Shown piece after piece: positions 17,326 through 26,570 of a stretch of DNA of 64,000 nt. Positions within the stretch are counted from its first letter, which is position 1. Each line of letters starts with the position of its first letter. The stretch spans positions 346,206-410,205 of the forward strand of contig JAENYK010000003.1 in assembly GCA_016841825.1 (NCBI GenBank), given 5' to 3'. The notes under the pieces were generated by a model. The model was not told the DNA's origin and did no database searches. It saw only the letters and a program-made list of their open reading frames with translations. The stretch is from Halothermothrix sp. (GTDB taxonomy: Bacteria; Bacillota; Halanaerobiia; DY22613). Position numbers and translations under genes: made by a program.

Positions 17326-20300
17326 CTAACCTTTGCCTCGCCAATAAATATGTTGAATCACTTTAGGCATCTCTACACCCAATTCCTTCAGATAAATCTG
17401 ACTATATTCCTGATAATGCTGAATCATGTTGTTGGGATTACCCGATTGAATCATAAATTGCATGATTAGTTCATGTACCTGATCCAAAAAGGGATTTTTA
17501 TTTAAAGCTTCATACAACAATTCAATTGCAACTGAAAAGTTACCAATCTCACCTTCGATACCTGAAAGAGTGATTAAAACTTCCAGATATTTTTCCAAAT
17601 ACTTATCCCGCAAAGTCTGGGTCCATTCATCATAAATATTTTCAACCAACAGGTCATTCTGATAAAGTTTTTTGGCTTCTCTTAAAAATTCCTGGGCTTT
17701 TAAAAACCGCCTCTCCTGATAAAGTTTTAGTCCTTCATTGGCAAAATCACCAAAATTCTCTAGATCAATCCAATAAGGTTCTGGCAGATAAAATTTGCAC
17801 AATCCTCTTTTAGTCTCGAGAAATTGAGATTCTGTGCTTTTCTGAAGTTCAGGCTCCCACTGCCTTCTAATCGTGTACAAAGCTACATATAAAGTCTGTT
17901 TAGCTTTCTCTATATCACTATCGGGCCAAAAATTATCTAATAATTCCTCCTGTCTTACCCAACGGTCATGGTGGATGATCAGATATTTCAATACGTCGAG
18001 AGCCTTGCGGTTCGTCCAATCCTTTTCTGTAATCCATTCACCAGAGTAATAGATACGGAAATTTCCAAAAAATATTACCTGAATCGGAGATACGATATCT
18101 GTGATTTCAGGACATTCACTTTTGTCAGTAAAAAGTTGCTTAGATAAAGGTTCTAAAAATTCTTGATATTTCTGTTTTAAAAATTTAAAAGTTTCACACT
18201 CCAGTTTGTTCAGAGCCATTGTTATTTCATTTGAAACTGTCCTGTTTAGTTTTTTAGATGCAATAGCCAGTAACAGATTGGTCTCCAGTCTCACCAGTTC
18301 CAGGGTCTCTTTTCTGATATCGCCCAAAATCTCTTCTCCCAGATCAATAACCTCCTGATACCTCTCACTCAACAGAAAAAAGATGATTCTTTGAATCTTA
18401 AACTCATAATAGATAAAATTACCCTTTCCTAAAAGAAGAACAAATTGATCTGCCTTATTAAACCATTCCTCAGCCTGAGCAAAATCCCCCAATTTGTAAA
18501 ATAAGATACCCTTACATAGAGCATAATGAGCCAAATATTGGGGGTTCTCACAGGAATCCAGACTTTTTTCTACTCTCGCTAATCTTTCTTCGGCCTTTTG
18601 CAAGTCACCCTGTTTCAAAGCAACTCGAGCCTGTAAAAACCAGATCATCCGAATATTATTTGAACAGACTCCCTTTAAAAAAATCTCTTCTGACTGTGCC
18701 AATAGTGGCATGGCGGTATCCAGTTCATTAACCACAAATAGTAAATAAGCCAGATTACATAAAATAAATCCAACACCTGTGGTATTCTTATGTTTTTTGA
18801 AGTTCTGCATCGCCTGATTAAGAGCATCTTTAGCTTTTTTAATCTTACCGTCAGGTAGATATTCTTCTAAAGCTATATTATTAAGCAAAATACTCTCCTT
18901 GTCCAAATCACCAATTCTACAAGATAATTCCAGAGCAGTTTTATAATATTCCAGAGCCTTTGAACGCAGATTAACTCCCAGGTATGCATTACCCATTGTT
19001 CTGTACAGATCTGCTAATACTGCAGATTCACCTTCTGGAACATGGGGTAAGACCATCTCACAGATCTGCAAACTTTTCTGATTTTCAGCTTTAAATCGAT
19101 ATATACCGGCTATACAAATATTGACTTTTACCCAATCAAGGACATTTTCAGTATCTCTCAAAATGAGTTCTGCCCGCTTATAATATGGTAAAGCTTCATC
19201 GTGGCACCATTTTAGTTCTCTCAACAGCCCCCGATAGATTTCCAATAATGGATCGACCTCTTCTTTTTTATATGAATCTAACCATTCCATCAGCAAATTG
19301 ATATCTGAAGAGGCCAGGATTCTTCTGGAATCTTTTTTTAATAACTCAGTAGCCTGCAAATCCTGACCCGCCCTGATCAAATGAATAATCTCCAACTCAA
19401 CCAGTTGTTGATCTCGATAAATCGCAGCGAGTTCCAGATTATAATTCTGAATCATTTCTTCATCAAGTTGTTTTATAAAGAACTCCTTAAGCAGTTGATG
19501 ATAGCGATAAAAAACTTTCCCCGCTTCATCGTATCTCTGAGTTAAGAAGTATGATTCGGTCAATTGGTCCAAAAGTAATTCACTATTTTGAATTCCCAAA
19601 AATTCGTTACAGACTTCTGGATCAATAATTCCTACGATTACGCTAGTTTTTTTTAAAAATATCCGCAAATCTTCTGCTGCATCGGCAATAATCTCTGTCA
19701 GATAATCCTCCAGAGTCATCTGTGGATTTACTTCACCCAACTCCTGAAAATGATGTAAACTCAAACACACTCCAGCTATCCATCCCTCTGTACTTTGATA
19801 AAGCCAGTTGAATTGCTCTTCAATCAAAGATATTTCATTAAGATGCAAAAACTCCACTAACTCATCCGGTTCCAGGATTAGATCTTCCTTTTTCAGTAGT
19901 AAGATCTGTTTTTCCAGACGAAATTTGTTTAGGGGAATGGGAAATTCTTCACGAGATGAAATCACAAAATGGACGTTAGTAGGTACAAACCTAAAAAACA
20001 TCTGAAGCATTCTCTGATCCCTCTCCTGATCTTTAAAAGAGACAAACTGCAGGTCATCAATAAATATATACAGGTCTTGAGAAATCTCCTCAAAAAGATT
20101 AATTAAATATGAAACAACCTTATCAGTCTCCAAAAATCCCAGCAGCACCTGTTCCAAATCAACTTCCCAATGTAACTTTTGATCAGACTCTAACAGTTCC
20201 AGAGTCCGATAGAAGAGATAAATAAAGAATTTATCTAAAGTAAAATATAGCTCAGGAATGGAAAACCAGAGCTTTTTCTTCTTAAGTTGCTGATAGAACT

Positions 20301-20460
20301 CACCCATAAGAATAGTTTTACCAAAACCCGCTCCAGCTTTGATAAAAACCAATCTCTTATGCAGATTATTTATGAATTTTTGAAAACATTTCGCTCTTTT
20401 TAGTACTTTTTCATTAAAATGAGGTGGACAGAAAGCAGTATTCATAATTGATTTGAGCAC
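17326..20460 (-). CDS. Large transcriptional regulator: MalT-like ATPase + TPR + OmpR-type winged helix/BTAD
   Basis: A 1044-residue cytoplasmic signal-integrating activator. Residues 42-49 form a Walker A (AGAGFGKT), with a Walker B at YIFIDDLQF; this is the STAND-type ATPase seen in MalT. A long helical-repeat region with TPR character spans roughly 350-770 (for example 'ADLYRTMGNAYLGVNLRSKA'). From about 785 comes a winged-helix domain ('WTNRKALDVLKYLIIHHDRW', 'LLDNFWPDSD') followed by a BTAD module, as in SARP regulators. The GTG at 20460 has GAGGTGA 6 nt upstream. The target is unknown; the neighbouring NSS transporter operon is a candidate by position only. Confidence 0.88.
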   Translation of the reverse strand: MLKSIMNTAFCPPHFNEKVLKRAKCFQKFINNLHKRLVFIKAGAGFGKTILMGEFYQQLKKKKLWFSIPELYFTLDKFFIYLFYRTLELLESDQKLHWEVDLEQVLLGFLETDKVVSYLINLFEEISQDLYIFIDDLQFVSFKDQERDQRMLQMFFRFVPTNVHFVISSREEFPIPLNKFRLEKQILLLKKEDLILEPDELVEFLHLNEISLIEEQFNWLYQSTEGWIAGVCLSLHHFQELGEVNPQMTLEDYLTEIIADAAEDLRIFLKKTSVIVGIIDPEVCNEFLGIQNSELLLDQLTESYFLTQRYDEAGKVFYRYHQLLKEFFIKQLDEEMIQNYNLELAAIYRDQQLVELEIIHLIRAGQDLQATELLKKDSRRILASSDINLLMEWLDSYKKEEVDPLLEIYRGLLRELKWCHDEALPYYKRAELILRDTENVLDWVKVNICIAGIYRFKAENQKSLQICEMVLPHVPEGESAVLADLYRTMGNAYLGVNLRSKALEYYKTALELSCRIGDLDKESILLNNIALEEYLPDGKIKKAKDALNQAMQNFKKHKNTTGVGFILCNLAYLLFVVNELDTAMPLLAQSEEIFLKGVCSNNIRMIWFLQARVALKQGDLQKAEERLARVEKSLDSCENPQYLAHYALCKGILFYKLGDFAQAEEWFNKADQFVLLLGKGNFIYYEFKIQRIIFFLLSERYQEVIDLGEEILGDIRKETLELVRLETNLLLAIASKKLNRTVSNEITMALNKLECETFKFLKQKYQEFLEPLSKQLFTDKSECPEITDIVSPIQVIFFGNFRIYYSGEWITEKDWTNRKALDVLKYLIIHHDRWVRQEELLDNFWPDSDIEKAKQTLYVALYTIRRQWEPELQKSTESQFLETKRGLCKFYLPEPYWIDLENFGDFANEGLKLYQERRFLKAQEFLREAKKLYQNDLLVENIYDEWTQTLRDKYLEKYLEVLITLSGIEGEIGNFSVAIELLYEALNKNPFLDQVHELIMQFMIQSGNPNNMIQHYQEYSQIYLKELGVEMPKVIQHIYWRGKG

Positions 20461-20622
20461 AAATAATCACCTCGAAGAAGGGAATAAATATCCAAGATGC
20501 AAATGTATCGCATATAATTTTATTTCATATTCTAAATTCTTATAATAGCTTACTAAAAACAAAAGATCCAATCTGCCTATTCCAATAAAATATTCTTCAT
20601 TTCAACTTCATGATGTAATATA

Positions 20623-21234
20623 TTATGAACAATGGCGGGTGCAGTTAATCAAAACCGGGTGAAACATCTCCCCGTCAAACTGAATAACATTAACTGCTGT
20701 ATTCCCCTGACTATAACTCCGATACCATTCATCCAGAGACAGACCTGTAATCTGGCAAAGAATAGTACCAATCACAACCCCATGACTGACCAGCAGAATT
20801 CGCTGATCATCTTTATGTTTTTGTGCCAAGTCCCACAGAGTCCGGTAAGCCCGTCTTCCTACTTCTTCTAACCTCTCCCCATTAGGTACTTCAGCTTTAC
20901 TGGGAGTAGTTTTCCAGACTTGTAAGATTTCTGAGTATTCCTGCTCAATCTCATCCCAGATCATTCCTTCCCAATCACCCATACAGATCTCTCTAATCTC
21001 CGGAAGAGATGTTACAGCCAAACCCTGAGAATCCGCAATAATCCTGGCAGTCTGATATGCTCTTTGAAGGTCACTTGAATAGACTGCAGTAAAATCCAGA
21101 TTTTTGACTCGATTTTTAGTTTTCTCAGCCTGGATAATACCTTCTTTCGCCAGAGGAATGTCTTGACTTCCCTGAAAACGTTTTTCCTTATTCCATGAGG
21201 TTAAACCATGTCTAATTAGATAAATTTCTAACAT
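20623..21234 (-). CDS. Histidine phosphatase family protein (phosphoglycerate mutase-like)
   Basis: A 203-residue cytoplasmic enzyme of the histidine phosphatase branch 1. The phosphohistidine motif is LIRHGLTSWN at residues 5-14, followed by 'RFQGSQDIPLAKEG', 'VYSSDLQRAYQTARII' and the second catalytic histidine in LLVSHGVVIG. The small size matches GpmB/CobC-like phosphatases better than true phosphoglycerate mutase. I chose the ATG at 21234, with AAGGAGT about 8 nt upstream; a GTG at 21243 falls inside that site. Substrate cannot be read from the sequence, and no cobalamin genes are nearby. Confidence 0.9.
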   Translation of the reverse strand: MLEIYLIRHGLTSWNKEKRFQGSQDIPLAKEGIIQAEKTKNRVKNLDFTAVYSSDLQRAYQTARIIADSQGLAVTSLPEIREICMGDWEGMIWDEIEQEYSEILQVWKTTPSKAEVPNGERLEEVGRRAYRTLWDLAQKHKDDQRILLVSHGVVIGTILCQITGLSLDEWYRSYSQGNTAVNVIQFDGEMFHPVLINCTRHCS

Positions 21235-21388
21235 ATAGCACACTCCTTGTAAAAAATGAATTTTATTGCATTTTGTTATTAATAATTTAAAATTTACATT
21301 TTTGCCCGATTATCCTATCACTCAAATACTTTATCCTGGTTATCTTAATCTAATCTAAAACATTCCCGCTGAAAAATTCAGAAAATAG

Positions 21389-22684
21389 TTACTCAATCAA
21401 AGGTAATTCCTGATGATCTAATACTCCCAACTTTTTCAACAGTCTTGTCTCCCGATGATCCACTTCAGCTAATAATTCCGTAAATTTGAGATTACGATAA
21501 AACCTGCGTTGGGTCAGTAGAAGTTCTCTGGCCTGTCTGGTCATCTCCAGAGCTTGATGATAATCTTTGACTTTATGCTCAAAATATTTGGCCATCTCGA
21601 TGTAGGGAAAATGTTTCAGATTACTCTCTGAAGCAATAAACCTTCGCCAGATATTGCAGGCATCTTCCATCATACCTAGCCGTTTATATAAAAAAGAAAG
21701 ACGGGTTAAAATCTCATGATTCAAGCCAGTAGGTAGATTTTGTTCCAGACTCTGACAATAGCATCGTATAGCCTGATCATATTGGGTCAAATCTTCATAA
21801 ATTTTGCCGGCTGAAAATAAATCTTCTGCTTCTTCTAAGATCTCTTCTGGATTTAGATACGCTTGTAACAGATGGGACATCAGAGTAACCAATGACAAGA
21901 TATCCCAATGGTTATGCTGCATTACCGGGAGCAAGAGACGACCATCTTTTTCCTGCAAATAACTAAAGAACAGAGCCGGAACCTCAGCTCCAGAAATGTC
22001 ATTCTCCCGTAGGAATCCCAATATCTCTCCCTCTAATGAACCAAGACTACAACTTTCTAAACGTTTTTTATAATACCTCCTGGCCGGATGAAGCAGATCA
22101 ATGTGGACAGGTTGAATGATCTCCCGCATCCTGTTAAAAGTAAATCTACTGATCATTAATGGCCAATCAAAGGACTTACCATTAAAAGTAACCAGATGGG
22201 TGAATCTCTGTAAAGTCTCATACAATCCCTTTAACATTGCCAACTCCTGATGATAGTCTTCCATCAAATATTGATGCAAGACGAATTCGCCATCCTCAAA
22301 AAAACCTACACCTACCAGAAAAGCATACGTGCCCGAACCACCGGCTAATCCTGTAGTCTCTGTATCCAGAAAGACCAGATTCTCTAATCCATCTGGACAG
22401 ACTAAATCAGGATTCTTCAGGAGTCCTGTCAGTGCATCCAGATTTCCTTCCTGTAAAGCTCCCAGATGAATCTGGCCATGAAAATACTGTAAAGGATAAC
22501 GGTACTCTGCCAAAAAATATTCACCATATTCACTCTCAACCACTTTACCTGGTAAATAACGACTCAGGTGATATGCATGATTTAGCGGCTCATAGATCAA
22601 ATCATTCAGCTCTGTCTGGGATTTTTCATCAATTTGGTGATTTTGCTTTTTTAAATAAAGACCTAATTTGGCTTTCAGATCCAC
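21389..22684 (-). CDS. mrfB: MrfB/YprB-like 3'-5' exonuclease with TPR tail
   Basis: A 431-residue DEDD-superfamily exonuclease. Catalytic acidic motifs are visible: 'FLDTETTGLAGGSGTYAFLVGVG' (motif I, DxE), 'LVTFNGKSFDWPLM' (motif II) and 'NHWDILSLVTL' (motif III region). The last 150 residues are helical with TPR character. In Bacillus subtilis MrfB acts with the helicase MrfA in a mitomycin-C excision-repair pathway. Here the MrfA-like helicase is immediately upstream on the same strand, separated by about 140 bp. The GTG at 22684 has AAAGGGGG upstream. Function by homology; not tested in this organism. Confidence 0.88.
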   Translation of the reverse strand: MDLKAKLGLYLKKQNHQIDEKSQTELNDLIYEPLNHAYHLSRYLPGKVVESEYGEYFLAEYRYPLQYFHGQIHLGALQEGNLDALTGLLKNPDLVCPDGLENLVFLDTETTGLAGGSGTYAFLVGVGFFEDGEFVLHQYLMEDYHQELAMLKGLYETLQRFTHLVTFNGKSFDWPLMISRFTFNRMREIIQPVHIDLLHPARRYYKKRLESCSLGSLEGEILGFLRENDISGAEVPALFFSYLQEKDGRLLLPVMQHNHWDILSLVTLMSHLLQAYLNPEEILEEAEDLFSAGKIYEDLTQYDQAIRCYCQSLEQNLPTGLNHEILTRLSFLYKRLGMMEDACNIWRRFIASESNLKHFPYIEMAKYFEHKVKDYHQALEMTRQARELLLTQRRFYRNLKFTELLAEVDHRETRLLKKLGVLDHQELPLIE

Positions 22685-22822
22685 TTAAAGAACCCCCTTT
22701 AACAACATTTTCAAAAAACTAAAACCTCACTTCCGGGAATGAGAGCATTAATCAGCTGTGTAATATAAACTCAAAAGAGCTTATCTCACCTAAAACCGTA
22801 ATACTAGATAGGATAAGCAATA

Positions 22823-25096
22823 TCACTGTATTGATTTTAACAGACGCAGAGCAGTAGCTTTACCCCTTAAACCCACTTCATTAATTGGACCAACACAGGA
22901 AGGACAGCCCAGTTCACACTCACAACCAGTAATCAATTCAGCTGCCATCTTTAACAGATCCTGGTGAATGGCAAATAACTTTTCACTAAAACCCACTCCG
23001 CCAGGGTAACTATCATATAGATATAAGGTTGGGAGATTGGTAAACGGCGCTCTAATCTGGGCTACCACCTTAATATCACTGGGGTCACACATCAGATAAA
23101 TCGGAGCCACATTCACCATTAGATTCGCTAAACCCAATAATCCACACTGTAGATCCTCTTTACTAAATTGTGCCATCACCTCGGGAGCAATAGTCAACCA
23201 ATAAGCTGTCGTATGCATCTGCTGTTCCGGTAAATGAATATCCCCATAACCAACATTTTCATGGGTATTAAACTTAATCTTCTTGAACATAGTTGCTTTA
23301 GCAGAGACCAGAACCTCTCCATGAGACTTATCTCCACCGCTAACCTCTTGATTGCGAAATTGATCTATAACTTTGATAGCTACTGCCAGATTGGCATCTG
23401 TATAATAATCAGCATCCACTGCGCGAACATAGGCTTTCTGTTCTGCATAATCTAATTGATCAACATGATATTGCTGACTCTCGTGAATATAAATAGCATC
23501 TTTGTGTAACATGGTCAGAACACTAAACCGATCCATCTCACCAATTACCCGATGATCGGGTTCTGTGGTATCAACAATGACAAAATTATCGGAAGAAGCA
23601 CTACGCAAGCTGATCTCATCAGCAGGATAACTATCACTCATCCAATACCAACGTCCACCAACATGGCGAAGGATCTTCTCTTCCGCTAAATAGTCCAGAA
23701 TCTCTTCCGTTGTCTCTACTCCATAATCTTCACCATCTACAAAGGGAAGTTCAAAGGCTGCACATTTGAGATGACTAACCAGAATAACCAGATTATTCGG
23801 ATTGATTAAACCATGCTCTGTTGGATGGGTAAAAAAATAATCTGGATGGGTCATCACATATTGATCCAGAGGATTACTGCTACCAATGACGACGGCTGCC
23901 GAGATACCCGAACGACGTCCGGCTCGCCCAGCCTGCTGCCAGGTACTGGCAATGGAACCTGGATAACCTGCCATAATGCAAACTTCCAGTTGACCTATGT
24001 CAATCCCCAACTCCAGCGCATTAGTACTAACTACACCTAATACCTCACCATTACGCAAACCTGCTTCAATCTGCCTTCTTTGAGCAGGAAGATATCCGCC
24101 GCGATAGCCTCTGATACTATTAGGATTTTGACCAATCCCCTGACACAATTCCTTCAGATAACTAACCAAAATCTCCGTTCTCAGTCTACTTCTGGCGAAA
24201 ACAATGGTCTGTATCTTGTTCTTCAAAAAGTGTCTGGCCAGGCGTCTGGCTTCTAAAACATAACTGCGCCTAATTCCCAATTCACGATTCACTACAGGAG
24301 GATTAAGAAAGACAAACTCTTTAATTCCGGAAGGTGCCCCATTGTTATTCACTAATTCAATCTCAACACCTGTTAATTTACTGGTCAGGTCCACAGGATT
24401 GGCGATAGTGGCTGACGCACAGATAAACTGGGGGTCTGATCCATAAAAATTACAAATTCGCTTCAATCTCCGCATAACATTGGCTACATGACTACCAAAT
24501 ACTCCCCGATAATGATGAACTTCATCAATCACAATATATTTGAGATTCTCAAATAGTTTAACCCATTTGGTATGATGGGGCAGAACGCCTGTGTGCAGCA
24601 TGTCTGGATTGGTAACCACTATATGCCCTGCAGAACGAATCAGCTTTCTGGCATTAGCCGGCGTGTCACCATCATATGTATAGGTTTTAATATCCTCACC
24701 CAACAAGGAAATCAATTCATGCAATTCTTTCATTTGATCCTGAGATAGAGCTTTCGTTGGGAAAATATATAATGCTCTGGTTTCAGGATCTTTCAAAATC
24801 TCGTTCAAAACCGGCAAATTATAACACAATGTCTTACCAGAGGCAGTTGGAGTGACCACAACTATATTTTCCTTTTCAATTATTCTATTAAAGGCGCTGG
24901 CCTGATGGCTATAGAGTTGATTAATACCCCGCTTTCGGAGTACCTGGCCTAAACGGTCATCCAGTGACTCAGGAAAGTCAGCATATTGAGCTTTTCGTGC
25001 AGGAATGGTCTTCCACGCAGTTATATTAGCACAGAATTCCTCTGAATTTCTTAACTGATCTAAAACTTGTTCTAAATTCATTTGAATATCCCCCAT
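22823..25096 (-). CDS. mrfA: MrfA/YprA-like DEAD/H-box helicase with C-terminal four-cysteine domain
   Basis: A 757-residue superfamily 2 helicase of the MrfA family. Motifs in order: 'TPTASGKTLCYNLP' (motif I, near residue 80), 'IDEVHHYRG' (DEVH, motif II), 'CASATIANP' (motif III), 'STNALELGIDIG' (motif V) and 'QQAGRAGRRSG' (motif VI). The C-terminal DUF1998-type zinc domain carries four cysteines in CECELGCPSC. In B. subtilis this protein unwinds DNA 3'-5' and, with MrfB, repairs mitomycin-C damage independently of UvrABC. The ATG at 25096 follows GAGGGGG; an ATG at 25081 is also possible. The neighbouring exonuclease gene supports the pairing. Confidence 0.93.
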   Translation of the reverse strand: MGDIQMNLEQVLDQLRNSEEFCANITAWKTIPARKAQYADFPESLDDRLGQVLRKRGINQLYSHQASAFNRIIEKENIVVVTPTASGKTLCYNLPVLNEILKDPETRALYIFPTKALSQDQMKELHELISLLGEDIKTYTYDGDTPANARKLIRSAGHIVVTNPDMLHTGVLPHHTKWVKLFENLKYIVIDEVHHYRGVFGSHVANVMRRLKRICNFYGSDPQFICASATIANPVDLTSKLTGVEIELVNNNGAPSGIKEFVFLNPPVVNRELGIRRSYVLEARRLARHFLKNKIQTIVFARSRLRTEILVSYLKELCQGIGQNPNSIRGYRGGYLPAQRRQIEAGLRNGEVLGVVSTNALELGIDIGQLEVCIMAGYPGSIASTWQQAGRAGRRSGISAAVVIGSSNPLDQYVMTHPDYFFTHPTEHGLINPNNLVILVSHLKCAAFELPFVDGEDYGVETTEEILDYLAEEKILRHVGGRWYWMSDSYPADEISLRSASSDNFVIVDTTEPDHRVIGEMDRFSVLTMLHKDAIYIHESQQYHVDQLDYAEQKAYVRAVDADYYTDANLAVAIKVIDQFRNQEVSGGDKSHGEVLVSAKATMFKKIKFNTHENVGYGDIHLPEQQMHTTAYWLTIAPEVMAQFSKEDLQCGLLGLANLMVNVAPIYLMCDPSDIKVVAQIRAPFTNLPTLYLYDSYPGGVGFSEKLFAIHQDLLKMAAELITGCECELGCPSCVGPINEVGLRGKATALRLLKSIQ

Positions 25097-25302
25097 GTTT
25101 ACCCCCTCACCCGGAAGTTAGGGGTTAATTTCTTAATTAACTTATCTGAATCCATTTTATAAAAGAACACCTGTCCTGTCAACAATAGAAAAGTAATTAA
25201 CGACCGGACAGGCATGTTTCTGAAAAATGGATAAAATATAAACAGGAAAGAAATCCAGTCTCTCAATTGAATTCCTTTCCCGTTACCGAAGTAATTTCAA
25301 CT

Positions 25303-26184
25303 TTATTTAAGCGAATCCACAAACCTGCGGACCAAATTTTGATCATATAAGTCTTTGGAGTAAGCCAAATAGAACTGTCTCTGCACCTGAAATCCTTCAA
25401 TATCCGCTACTTTGATCAGACCAATTTTTTCTGCACGGCGCACAGCCAGACTGGATATAACAGAGATTCCTAGACCTGCTTCTACGGCAGCTATAACCGC
25501 TTCCGTACTCCCCATCTGGGCTGCGATCTGCAAATCCTGTAAGGATATCCCAATCTGATTCAGACCATCACCCATAGCTTTTCTGGTGCCTGATCCCTCT
25601 TCTCTCATGATAAATCTCTGCCTTAATAGATCTCTTTTAGTGACAATTCCCTGTGCAGCTAGAGGATGATCTCTGGGTACAATCAGAACTAAACGATCGG
25701 ATGCAATCGGTATAGATAACAGCTCCGTTTTATCAGGTTTGCTCCCTACAATTCCCAGATCACAACGTTTTTTCAACAGATCATTGATGATAGCTTCAGA
25801 ATCATTTACTTCCATTTTTACCTCTACCAGTGGATAAGTATTGCAGAATTCTACAATCATCTGAGGTAAAATATACTCAGCCGGAATCGTACTGGCTCCG
25901 ATAGTCAGTTCTCCTTTGACTATATCCTGTAACTGATTGATCTTATGTTCAATATTCTTCCAGACACGGATAATCTCTCGGGCATCTCTATACAATAATT
26001 TACCCTCAGCAGTCAAGAAGACACCATCCGAACCCCGTTCAACCAACTGCACACCAAAGTACTCTTCCAAATTTTTAACCTGAATGCTTACTGCAGGTTG
26101 GGTTAACTCCAACTCCTCTGCTACCAGTGAAAAACTATTCAGTTCGGCCAATTTAACAAAGGTCTCTAAGCGGGAAATTCTCAT
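25303..26184 (-). CDS. LysR-family transcriptional regulator
   Basis: A 293-residue DNA-binding regulator. The N-terminal winged helix-turn-helix reads 'RLETFVKLAELNSFSLVAEE' followed by 'LTQPAVSIQVKNLEEYFGVQL'; the rest is a two-lobed periplasmic-binding-type effector domain ('LTIGASTIPAEYILPQMI'). It resembles the CysL/YwfK-like branch. The ATG at 26184 follows GGGAGGA with 7 nt; the TTG at 26190 is inside that site. No divergently transcribed metabolic target gene is present, since the next gene upstream is co-oriented and 386 bp away, so its regulon is not clear. Confidence 0.92.
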   Translation of the reverse strand: MRISRLETFVKLAELNSFSLVAEELELTQPAVSIQVKNLEEYFGVQLVERGSDGVFLTAEGKLLYRDAREIIRVWKNIEHKINQLQDIVKGELTIGASTIPAEYILPQMIVEFCNTYPLVEVKMEVNDSEAIINDLLKKRCDLGIVGSKPDKTELLSIPIASDRLVLIVPRDHPLAAQGIVTKRDLLRQRFIMREEGSGTRKAMGDGLNQIGISLQDLQIAAQMGSTEAVIAAVEAGLGISVISSLAVRRAEKIGLIKVADIEGFQVQRQFYLAYSKDLYDQNLVRRFVDSLK

Positions 26185-26439
26185 CGTCAATTCCTCCCTG
26201 GATAGATTCTACTATCATATATAGTTATTCTCTCTATTTAATTTATACTTCTCGGTGCAGAGTATTTTTCCTTTGTGGAGAGAAGGATTTTGTTGACAAA
26301 CCGCTACGGATGTGTACGATTAAATCCAGTGACCGTCATTCTTCAAATAGTTATCCACATCCGGCAAAAAGCATAAATTCCTAATAGAATAGAAAAAAAG
26401 TCCTCTCAAAATAAAGGCATCCCCAGCTTATGACTATTC

Positions 26440-26548
26440 AAAAAAAGTGAGATCAAAAACAAAATGAAATTAGCGACACCTAGCTGCACAATTTTTGGCA
26501 GCTTTTGAAGAAGTGTTTTTCATTTTGATTTCGATCTCACAGTTTTTT
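26440..26548. repeat. Long imperfect inverted repeat, structured RNA or strong bidirectional terminator
   Basis: This 386-bp gap between the ankyrin gene end and the LysR start contains arms of 23 bp at 26447-26469 and 26518-26540 that match with two mismatches (gtgagatcaaaaacaaaatg and its complement). The 48-bp centre has further pairing potential (agctgc with gcagct). T runs of 6-7 follow on both strands. It can terminate the ankyrin gene on the minus strand. The remaining bases (26185-26440) show no gene, only A/T-rich sequence upstream of the LysR gene. Confidence 0.7.
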
Positions 26549-26570
26549 ACCCAACTTTACTTTTCAAACT

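Noticed and set aside
26447..26540. CRISPR-like or IS terminal repeats
   Set aside because: Only one pair of inverted arms, no direct repeats, no spacers and no transposase nearby.
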